This document shows positions 10,590-19,465 of a stretch of 64,000 nucleotides of DNA, in pieces (the stretch's first letter is position 1; every line of letters starts with the position of its first letter). The position numbers and the translations under genes are program-made. Source of the stretch: Akanthomyces muscarius (Eukaryota > Ascomycota > Sordariomycetes > Hypocreales > Cordycipitaceae). The stretch is taken from contig NC_079245.1 in NCBI RefSeq assembly GCF_028009165.1, positions 496,001-560,000 of the forward strand, given 5' to 3'. A model generated the notes under the pieces. The model was not told the origin of the DNA. It worked only from the letters and a program-made list of their open reading frames with translations, and did not search any database.

Positions 10590-11328
10590 TTATACTGAAA
10601 GCTCCAAGTCCGATACAAAGTGTGATCCGCCCGCGCAACGCCAGCCTGCCGCCTGCTTCACCCACGGATACCCCATGGGACAACGCCCTCCAGTCGCCAA
10701 TTTCCTCCGCATCTCGACCTCCTTCTTCCGCCTCTTCTCCTCCTCAATGAGTTCCTTCACCATCCTTTCACGTAACGCATTATCGCCTGCGTTTTTCTCG
10801 GCGCGTAGCTTTGCCTGGTACGCCCCCTCGCGCCCCTGTTCGGCTTGCGTATCCTTCTGTAACTGCTCCCAGACCTCGTCGCTCACACCAGCGTCGCGCA
10901 TCGCGGCTCCACGGCAGCTTGGAGAGCCGTCCGCGGAGGTCGGAGGACCCTCAATTGCGAGCTTGTCTGGCTGTTCCTAGCAGTCTTTGGCTTCATCCTG
11001 CTGCGAAGCGTCGGTTGCAGAGGCGTCGGTTGCAGAGGCGTCGGTTGGAGAGGCGTCGGTTGCAGAGGCGTCGTTTGTGGAGACTTGCGGTGGCGGGGTT
11101 TCAGTAGCGGCTGGAGTGGGCTTCTGGTGCGTCCAGAAATTTTGTCGCTTCTGGTGCTGCCGTAGTTATCAGGTAGCCACCAGGTAAAGAAAGCTGCATG
11201 CCTAGGGCTTGCTGGGTTGATGGATCCCAGTTCATACCGCGACTTGCACAACAAACAGGCCCTCGGAAAATTCCAAACTGGCCACTCTTCTTTTCAAAAA
11301 GTGAGAAGAACCCCCCCCCCCCCCCCAT
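10590..11328 (-). pseudogene. Broken gene with a conserved C-terminal Cys/Gly motif and ATDAS repeats
   Basis: The minus strand reads from a possible start at 11328 (GGFFSLFEKK...) through GMNWDPSTQQALGMQLSLPG. The frame must then shift near 11120 to reach a repeated ATDAS/PTDAS stretch (about five units), meets an in-frame TAG near 10980, and continues in the same frame as EQPDKLAIEG into a Lys/Glu-rich helix and the end GYPWVKQAAGWRCAGGSHF. The C-terminal motif is a pattern I associate with short fungal proteins of unknown function. The frame change and the stop suggest decay. Undetected introns are possible, but no good donor was found. A 16-base C run sits at the apparent start and could also hide a sequencing slip. 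Confidence 0.5.
11311..11326 (+). repeat. Homopolymer C16
   Basis: Sixteen consecutive C bases. On the minus strand this makes a Gly run at the presumed start of the broken gene. Length is error-prone in sequencing and replication. Confidence 0.9.
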
Positions 11329-11436
11329 GAAAAACGACCCAAAAGTGATCTTGGAGAATTAGAAGGATGTCTTGACACTTCGGGTAGTCTGCAGTATTCG
11401 TATTGTTGGCTTCCAGCCCCCGCTCCGTGTTGGATA

Positions 11437-13295
11437 TCATACTCCGTCAAAACAAGCAAGAAGCGACTCAGAACATCTAGGCCGTTTGCTAATTCTTTCG
11501 ACTTGGAGCTGTTGGAGCGGATACCTATCGAACTGAGTCATATTGCCCTCAAGGATGCTGTTGACAATTGGGGATGCCGCGGAGCCAAATCTTCGCACCA
11601 TGTCACCCTCAGCAGAGTCGAGAAGCCCAATGAAACTTGAGAACTCTTCATCCGTCAAGTCTCGAAGCCTGCTCAGTAATTAGTATGCGTACAGGTACTT
11701 CATAGAGTGTTTTGCATACGCGTGATCCGATACTGCAGGGATCGAATCATGGGGTCCAAAGTCGGAGCAAGGTAATAGTCCCAGTATTCCTGTGCCAAAT
11801 CTCGAAGCCATCGTCTCAAGCCTCCGCCCGAGCCTGCGAATTTTCTTTAATCTTTCATATACCCTCCTATACTCAGGTGATGATGGACTGAGATCTGGAT
11901 AAACCCGCTCCAGCAGCGACCTGGTTGCCGCAGATTCTTGCATAAACAAAGGATTGCCGCGCTGTCCTGACTTCGTACTGCCACTGGCACTGCATATGCT
12001 CAGATTGATCCAAGGGTCGCCACCGGCTGCTTGCGGTTGATCCCTCCACAATTGAAGCACATGGAGTCTCCTTATTGCCAAAAGCCCTTTGACGCATTTC
12101 TCTGCACGATCAATGACTTGCAGTCTGTTCTGCACGGAAAGTTCCATTCCGAGACACAGAGGCTTAATGTTCAAACCGCTTTTCAGTACTTGCATGAGTT
12201 CCTGCAGATTAACCACGGAGGAACTGCTGCAGATACCAGCCCATAATCTTAGGCATATATCTCGATGATGGGCAGGGAATTTGTTCAGAATCTGCAGTGT
12301 GGCAATCGCTTGGGGGGTAGACCAAGTGCTCGGTAGTTTGTATTCTGCACATCGATTTTCGTCTTCAGAAACAAATGATGCAAACCACTCCAGGTCAGGA
12401 GCGAGTGTAAGAGCAAGCCCTGGTGAGTATAGCTCTGTTTCACATATGACGGCAGTCGAGCTGCTATCGATAGGCTCGTCTTCCAATGCAGGTGTGATTG
12501 GTAGCGGCATATCAGTCTGTGAAGTGCTCATGAGAACCTCCATCACAGAACTGCTTCTTTCATCATCCAGAGTTTCACTTCGGGAAGACCCAAACGGACT
12601 GCCATCTCCTAAACGACTGCCATCGCCGTGATTTGAAGCCGCATAACCATGATCCATCAAGAACTGGCTGGGTGAGCCAACGCGAGGTTCGAAGGGAACC
12701 GAGCTTGTCTGACAGCTGGAAGGATGCGAGTTTTCGGCCGCATTTAACAGATGGTATCTATCATATGACAGTAGAGTAAGCTTATGAGCGGCCTAGAGCT
12801 AAAAATATTTTTAAACTTACTGAATAGTATCAAGTACGGCTTCCACGGTTTTGCAAGATTCAGATTCAATCCAGATTGCCCCAATAATAGCGTTGATGGC
12901 ATAGCTCTTGACGGTTTTGGAAGGCGGTCCAGATCGTTCGCAAAGCCTAATACAAGTCGAGACTCCAGTCGCATCCGCCGCAGCAGCGCACCAGACCTTT
13001 GATCTAAACTTGCTTTGCATAGTATTCATATCCTCTGTGTCAAATTAGCTTTACTTTGTCTGTGGACTGCGCTATACTGACCTCGTGACGAGACGTTCCC
13101 ATAGCTACCATTGACTGCTACTAGGCTCATGACAGCTTGGCCAAGAAATGCCAACTGTCTATTACCATCGTGATTTGCCGAGTCGGCACCGGCGGCTGTA
13201 AGGGCTAGCCGAACCAGCTCTCGGTTTGCAAACTGATGTCCGAGAAAGTCAAACATCTGCTCCACACAGTGAATGTTAAAGAGTTCATCCATCAT
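11437..13295 (-). CDS. RNase III-fold protein lacking catalytic acidic residues
   Basis: Minus-strand exons 13295-13082, 13034-12821, 12757-11720 and 11668-11437 join in phase to 565 residues. The introns have strong signals (GTCAGT...ACACAG; GTAAGT...GATAG; GTATGC...TACTAAT...GAGCAG). Residues ~10-142 follow the RNase III domain layout: FLGHQFANRELVRLALTAAG, a first signature helix LAFLGQAVMSL (residues ~48-58) and a second signature helix NAIIGAIWIE (~119-128). Active enzymes have E..LGDAV and a D..EA..GA pattern. Here the GD Asp is Gln and the acids of the second helix are Asn/Ile, so cleavage activity is unlikely. The remaining ~420 residues are Ser-rich then helical and unassigned; no dsRBD is fused. 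It lies beside a dsRNA-binding gene and an Argonaute remnant. Confidence 0.75.
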
Positions 13296-14343
13296 TGCAC
13301 TTTGGTTACTACTCAGGGAGGATGACGATTATGAGGTTGGGCCGTGATGTGAGGAGTAAGATGCTACCGTTTCTAGTCCAATCTAACTAGTCTGAACTCA
13401 CTCATATCTACCATCGCTAGCCTACGGAGCTATACCTTCTTAGGTAATTGCGTGCTGCGAGGTATGATAATTCTACAATTGGCAGCCACGTCGATCCTTT
13501 CGCTGGCGTGGCTTTTGGGGTAGGAAGAAAAGCAAGAAAAGAGTACAGAGTAAAGAATTATCGGTAAGAGCAGTTAGCAAATCAACAATCACGTCAGCAT
13601 TTTCCCTCAGCTCTCATGTAGCAAACCCTCCTCCCCCCACCGATGACAGCTCTGCCACAGAGGTTTTGGCTACTGACCTCTTTGTAAATAGCAAGTGTCG
13701 CGCTCGTGCTTAAGCCGATCGCGGAGATGCTTCACATATCACCGGAATGGCAAAGCTCCTGTGCTTTTCGCCGTTTCTGATTCAACAAAGGAAGCGATGC
13801 CGAGCATGTCCATGGCGATATGAATCCCCGCACGGCACGGTTGGACCATGAACAATAACTAGCCGCTAGCTTATACCCGCACCGATCATGCCCAACGGCC
13901 CCGCCACCCAGGCCGCAAAGGGGACGGCCCGCGCAGCGCCGATCCGAGTCAAGGGAAAGATAAGGCGCGTACCAAGCTTAAACTACTTACCTGTCAGGAG
14001 AAGAGCTTCCAAGGATAGTCAGTCGTTCTCCATACTTGCCACGTCGAAACAATCGTTCGCCGCTCTTTGGCGGCCACCTGCATTCCCTCCAAGTTGCGAG
14101 TAAAATAAACGCGCCCCTCACATGGCCAAAATACTTAAGCGACTCTCTATATAGTTGACTACTGACTTAATAGTTAGCTAAAACTTTTTGTTGATTTTCG
14201 GCATTTTTCTTGGTGCGTTGTAAATAAATACAAAAGGAGGGTCAGCTGTGGTGACCAAACGTGGCGATGAGTAGTTTCAACTACAGGGCCAGACTTCCGA
14301 AAACAAGCATTGGTCTCTTTTGATCCCCATAATATAGCATCGT
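13296..14343. other. Intergenic, no gene seen
   Basis: About 1 kb. An ORF at 13888-14103 (71 aa, basic, proline-rich) has no recognisable similarity. The segment 14140-14230 is AT-rich. The left part is the promoter of the RNase III-fold gene. Confidence 0.5.
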
Positions 14344-15306
14344 TCAGACAGTCAGAATACTCTCCACAATTTCCCGCCCCTTTCTTTCCTCCTCTTCAAT
14401 CCACCGCAGCACCTTTTGTCGAAGTGCCTCCCTTGCCTGTTCTTCACTAAACACCTCTGTCACTAACAGAGGCTCTTTCGGCGTTCGCGAAGTATCAGCA
14501 CTACCAAAGTCGGCAGTCCCAGCGAAGTAGCCCGGCCGATATAGGGCTGGCTTGACAATGTACCGTAGCTGTGGAACGCCCAGCCTTGCAGCTAGGTTGC
14601 TTATCTCGTAATCCAATGCATGATTTTCGCCATGTCGCTCTGCGAGGTGTCTGCTGGCTGTGTCATCACCACGTAAACGGATGGCCCCGTGACCGACGAC
14701 GTAAAGGAGGCCGCGGAGACATCTTGCGTAGGATGCCCTGCGACATGAGCAAAGGCTTTCATGGCAGCAAATTGCTTTGCTTCCTACGATGCAAACCAAA
14801 TCGCTCATGATTAGTTTTTTAAGGTATCTTGTGGGAGGCTTTTTCGAACCTTTGAATTGACAAACAGTCCGATAGCTCCTTCGCCAGGCTCTGGGAACTT
14901 TTCGCCGGACCATGGCAGCGAACAAATGCACCTCCAGCGTGGCCTATACTTGCCCGCAACTGGCACGTTCAATGATTCCATGGTAAACTGCGGCATATCG
15001 AGATGCCTTTTCTGTACAAACTCTGCAGTCGCGTAAGAAATGAGCCAAGAACTATGAGCAGCCGTTTCGCGCCCGCTCCGGTGCGAGCAATGCACCAACG
15101 CACCTTGTAGTTTACTGACATAGTTGTCGGACAGGACTTCCGGCTCTTCGACGAACGTAACGAACTGCGATAGTGCAAGAAGCTGCGTGGGAGAGATATG
15201 AGCCGTTGAGCCTGTTTTGATTTGTGTCAATTCTGCTTCCTGCAGCCACGCCACGCAAAGCTTCCCACGGTACGGGAAATTGTCGCGAAGCACCTAAAGT
15301 ATCCAT
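14344..15306 (-). CDS. Double-stranded RNA-binding motif (DRBM) protein
   Basis: The gene is cut by introns and was assembled by hand: exons 15306-15250, 15182-15104, 15022-14850, 14783-14694 and 14637-14344, giving 230 residues. Residues ~39-116 fit a dsRNA-binding motif: N-terminal helix DNYVSKLQEFVQKRHLDMPQ, a three-strand centre with MESLNVPVAGK and RWRCICSLP, a FPEPGEG turn, and a C-terminal helix starting NSKEAKQFAAMKAF. Introns 1-3 have reasonable signals (GTGGCT...ACGCAG, GTGCGT...CTGCAG, GTTCGA...AACTAATC...CGTAG). The fourth (GTCACG...CAGAG) is my best phase-correct choice but uncertain. The C-terminal ~98 residues form a second unit ending in a Glu/Arg-rich helix. It sits head to head with the Argonaute remnant, which suggests a shared silencing role. 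Earlier starts upstream cannot be excluded. Confidence 0.72.
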
Positions 15307-15760
15307 AGTGATAATCTCTGCAGATGTAGGGTGCGTCTAGCGTCGTGTCGTATACAAATCGTCGAGGCGTTGTCAATAAGTTAGAGCCTTTACTTCTAGC
15401 AGAGGCTGTGGTGTAAGTTGTGAGGAGCAACTTGATGTCAGAGACAAAGAGAGGTGGCACGACACCATGAGGGGCCAGTATTGATTCTTATATCTAGTGC
15501 ATTATTGGTGGACGGCCTTGGTGGACGGCCACGACAGCTGAGGACAGGTGCTGAAGACCAGTGTAGATCCTGACAGGGACAGTGAGAGGCCGCTAAAAAG
15601 GTCGACAGGGTGAGGAGAGGCAGAGTATCTGTGTATGCAGGCCGCTGTGGTCCAGTTTGGAGTGTGCGGGGTAGATACCTGCCTCTGCTTTGAACCAACC
15701 CCCCAACCCACAGCTTCACCACACCATTCGTTCGAAAATTCCACGAACTAGATATCAACA
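15307..15760. promoter_or_regulatory. Shared divergent promoter of the DRBM gene and the Argonaute remnant
   Basis: The two starts (15306 minus, 15761 plus) are 454 bp apart. No protein family is recognised in between, although minus ORFs run through it. The segment contains a short direct repeat, GGTGGACGGCC, twice near 15508-15530. Confidence 0.4.
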
Positions 15761-17050
15761 ATGTTCAGAGAACACGGAGATCGAGGCGGCATTCGTGGAG
15801 ATCGCGGTGATGGACGGGGCGACAGGGCCGGGTTTCGAGGCGGCCGCGGCCAAGCGGGTGCTATGCTGCAGGCAATCGAAGTCTACACGTTCGATAATTC
15901 CCACCGCATGCAACGCATCATATACTGATTACATCTTAGCAACCCCAATCCTCATAACGCGAAAGTCGGCCAAGCAGAAGAGGCGCTGCATCCAAGCACC
16001 AAGATAATACCCTAACTCGGCAGCCTGAGCGTCGGTGATTCCTCCCTCTCCGTCCAGGGTATGGCACAAAAGGTGCCAAGGTTGAGCTCACAGCAGACTA
16101 TGTCGAGTTGCTGCCGCCATCGGATGTGGCATTCTATCGCTACAGCATCCAGATTACGCCAGAGCCAAGGCGCAGAAAGCATTTCCGGCTTGTGGAACTT
16201 CTCCTACAGTCCGAACAGCTCGCGAAAAAAGAACGAGCTCGCTACGGATTTCCGATCAACCCTGCTCTCCAAGAAAAAGCCCCCAAACGATGCGTTTATC
16301 GTCAAAGTCCAGTATAGAGCCGATCTTGAAGATGAGCCGCCAGCGGGGGCCACGTGCCGTGACATACGGGTATCGTACTCAAGCAGTTTACGCACGAGAG
16401 ACTTGATGGACTGATTGGTGTTTACAAGCATAGGCGGTCGATTTGAAGACGGGGGCGAGTCGGAGCAAACGCTCAACATCGTTCTCAGCCACTATGCCAA
16501 GCGACTGCAAATTTGATCACGATCGGGTCCTCCGAGACTTTCTCGCTCAGCCAGCAAACAGAGCGATTGAATCTAGGGCTTCGGCTTGCGAATTCTTCGA
16601 GTTTTTTTCTCGAGCCTACGCATTGCTACCGGTCGTGTTTTGGTCAATCTCAACGTCAGCCACGCAGCTTTCTACGACGATGGTCTTTGGTTGGGTTAAT
16701 GCACGCTATGGTGTTCGCAGCACGACCGCCTTGGAGAAGTTTTTAAACCTGCTACAAATTTCAACGACCCATTTGCCGGAGAAAGCGCGCCAAAGCTGGA
16801 GATATAGTTCCTCGATTAAAGACTATCTTCGCTGCCTAGAAAAGATAATGGGCATTGAATGGCGCACTCGCCGCCCGTTACGCATTACGGAGCCGGCGCC
16901 AAGGATGTCGAGTTCTGGCTTCAGCAGAACGCCTCTTCCAAGCCCAACACATTGAATAAAAAGCGAACAAATAAAAGAGATAAGGGCAAAGGCAAGCCTC
17001 AACCAGAAGCTTCTTGATCAGGCCAGTACATCAGTGTTTTCGACCTTTTC
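15761..17050 (+). pseudogene. Argonaute (QDE-2-like) pseudogene, N-terminal and linker regions only
   Basis: The start carries an RG/GR-rich leader (GDRGGIRGDRGDGRGDRAGF) typical of fungal Argonautes. Colinear Argonaute blocks then appear in changing frames: GYGTKGAKVELTADYVELLP at ~16056, FYRYSIQITPEP, ELATDFRSTLLSKKKPP, SEQTLNIVLSHYAK, TIGSSETFSLS, RVLVNLNVSHAAFYDDG, ALEKFLNLLQISTTHLPEK and HYGAGAKDVEFWL, ending in ASSGQYISVFDLFRTS at ~17000-17050 where the PAZ domain should begin. At least four frame changes and several stops (for example TAA at ~16012, TGA at ~16411) break it. PAZ, MID and PIWI are absent, so no slicer or guide-binding function is possible. This is a dead and truncated gene, not a spliced one, since breaks fall within conserved strands. 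Confidence 0.88.
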
Positions 17051-17964
17051 AGGACTAGTATTTGGGCTATCACAATATGTCTCACCCTTTATGACAATCT
17101 CCCAACTTAGCAGTCGAACTGGTACCGATATCGTAGCTTAGTCAAGGATTGAAGGAGGTTCGTGAGCATGCGTGGTAGAGAGGATATCGAGTTCAGGCAT
17201 CCACCTCGGTGATACTGCACTTCGTAGATCTGTTCGCCTAACAGAGCTGTCCTTCTTCGTAGGCTTTGATTTTTTTACAAATGTTTTCAAAAGAATTTTA
17301 CTCAGCTTTCCACCTTCAACTAACATAGTCAAACTGTTTTAAACTTTACATTTAAATACATGCTAAGATTTTCTTTACGATGCCCGGTGGTGGACCACTC
17401 TTATCGCAAGTGAACAGCTGAGCTAGCTGGGAGCGTCTATCACACGGACCGTGACGGCGACATCTTCGCCAAGCGCATTTTGGAGGGATGAGTTGCTATG
17501 CCTCCAAACCAACCCACAAAAGTTGATCTCTCTTCTTTTTTTTTTTACAGTGATAACATTTCTTTACGCTTCTTTCCCGTCAAACTTTGAGGTTTCTGGC
17601 TACAAGTTTAGATGGGCAATGCGCTAGCTGCCATACCCTAGACTCTGGCCCAGGGTAACTCACAAACCGTTAGCCTTGCATGGCCGCGAGGTGGGCGAAT
17701 GAACATAATAATATTAGTGTGAAGGGTCTAGAGAGAAAGAGATAGTCTAATTTATGATGGATGGGGAGAATACAATAATCAGCAGTCAAGATTGCGGGTT
17801 TCTGGTTGATGTGGTTTGCCTCGACCAGCCCGTTTTGCATAATACGCTTTGGGGAAGCTTGAGCAGGACGTTCTACCAACGGGTTCAGATCTTAAAACAA
17901 AATAAGGGCGGCGTCATCATCCGGCAAACAACCGCCCCCATGAGAAGTGGATAACCGCTTCATT
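17051..17964. other. Intergenic after the truncated Argonaute
   Basis: No PAZ, MID or PIWI sequence was found on either strand. A T-rich tract lies at ~17536-17548. The short ORFs have no recognisable similarity. Confidence 0.55.
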
Positions 17965-18035
17965 GGTTCCATGGTCTAACGGTTATGACTGCGGATTCTG
18001 ATTCCGCCAGCGAGGGTTCGACTCCCCCTGGAACC
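17965..18035 (+). tRNA. tRNA-Gln (anticodon CTG)
   Basis: The 71-nt sequence folds as a cloverleaf: acceptor GGTTCCA pairs with TGGAACC; the D arm holds TGGTCTAACGGTTA; the anticodon arm is GCGGA-TTCTGAT-TCCGC with CTG at 34-36, reading CAG Gln codons; the T arm is GAGGG-TTCGACT-CCCCC with one A-C mismatch. There is no intron. A T-rich stretch follows within ~10 bases (TTTCCTTTTTG), fitting a pol III terminator. It stands at the border between the accessory island on the left and conserved genes on the right. Confidence 0.95.
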
Positions 18036-19465
18036 TTTCCTTTTTGCATTTTGCGACAGCGCACCGGCGGAGAGCTTTTGTTTTTGCGCATTATTTTCTC
18101 ATTAATGCCTCGATTATTTTTCGCCCTCGTACTTATGAGGCCCCAGTTTATTGTGGTGCTTTTCCTTGGAAGTCATGGCCAGCGGAGGAACACGGTCTTC
18201 AGGCTGTGCTCGTTCATTTCAATTGCCCTTTTGCTACAGCATCCCCCTTATGTCAGTATTAAAAGAACGGAAGTAAGAAATACTTTTAACTTTATAAAAG
18301 TGTGAGCAATAGGATGCGTGCGCGGCAAGACAATCGGGATGAATGAAAGGGAGTCTACTCCAAGAGCCCTCTCAGGGTTGCTACGCCACATTCACCAGAC
18401 TTTAGATGCCCTCGTGGCGGCGTGGACGGAGATGACGACTAACACGTTGCTGTTGACGCTGCTGCGAAGTGGTTGAGATTTGGCAAGGAGCGAAATGGGA
18501 TTTTAATAGAGGAAGCGATGTGTGTGGGCGAGAGGGAAGATGGAGTTTGCAGAGTACGAGGTTTGGGATGCGGTGTTTGGGGTGCTGGTGGGTGATTCCG
18601 GCGGATGCCAAGTGAGCAGTGTAGGCACTGGGATGCGATGCTATCGTTATTGAAAGAACAACTCGCATATCTGGCTGCTTCATCAAAAATACCCACACTT
18701 GCTCACCTTTGCCAATGATATAATGGTTCTTCTTGAAATTTGTCGTTTCGAATGACCGAGCTGCTCCTGCGCAGTTGTTGGGGTAAAGCAGCGTCTCCCT
18801 GTCGCATCATACACTTATCAGATCTTTACCTGTCCAATGACATCACATGCCGACCAAGGAAATAAAGCCACAGCAGATGAATATTCGCGAGGAGGAATGG
18901 ACAGCGCCCCCTGGTATCAGTACCAGTACCAGTAAGAAGGGTGGGTGGTCGGTACGTACCTGGCAGGGCACGGTTGCAACAGGCGGCTAAACCAAAAAGG
19001 GAAGCTCCACTGAGTCAGCCGGCCTTGAAAACTCAGACTCCACACGCCCACGGTGCCACCCAGAGCCAAGGGGGCCCCCAGCATTGCCAGTTGCCACTGC
19101 CACTGCCAGTGCCAGCCAGATTCTCGCGTGCCTGTCGTTCTTGGGCTCTTGCTGTGGCTGCTCTCTCCCTGCTCGCCTGCCTGCCTGCTGCCGCCCAGTC
19201 AAAGTTCATCCACCAAGCGTTGCATTACCCCGGCCCAGATCGAGCAACACACCTGCAGCACCACCACTCAGCACCGCCATCAAACGACGAGACAACAAAT
19301 CCTCGCAGATTGATAACACACGCCGCCCACCAACCACCTTCTGCGCTTGCGCATTCTTATGCTCTCCGCTCGGATGGACAGCTCCCAGGCTGCCGCCTGA
19401 TTCCCCTCGCTCGCCCTTGTTTTAACTCGCCGCTCTTTTCCTCACGCCCCCCATTTTCCACAGCC
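18036..19465. other. Intergenic and long 5' region of the KDM4 gene
   Basis: No gene is supported. The last ~500 bp are rich in CT and GCC runs, as expected for a long fungal 5' leader; an ORF continuing upstream of 19466 in the same frame is low-complexity (Gln/His/Pro/Ala) and is treated as leader. Two minus ORFs at 18402-18698 are low-complexity. Confidence 0.55.

Noticed and set aside
15761..17050. Argonaute as a functional spliced gene
   Set aside because: Frame changes fall inside conserved strands without splice signals, and PAZ, MID and PIWI are absent.
18941..19465. Upstream in-frame extension of the KDM4 gene
   Set aside because: The peptide is Gln/His/Pro/Ala low-complexity, and the ATG at 19466 opens the acidic N-terminus typical of the family.
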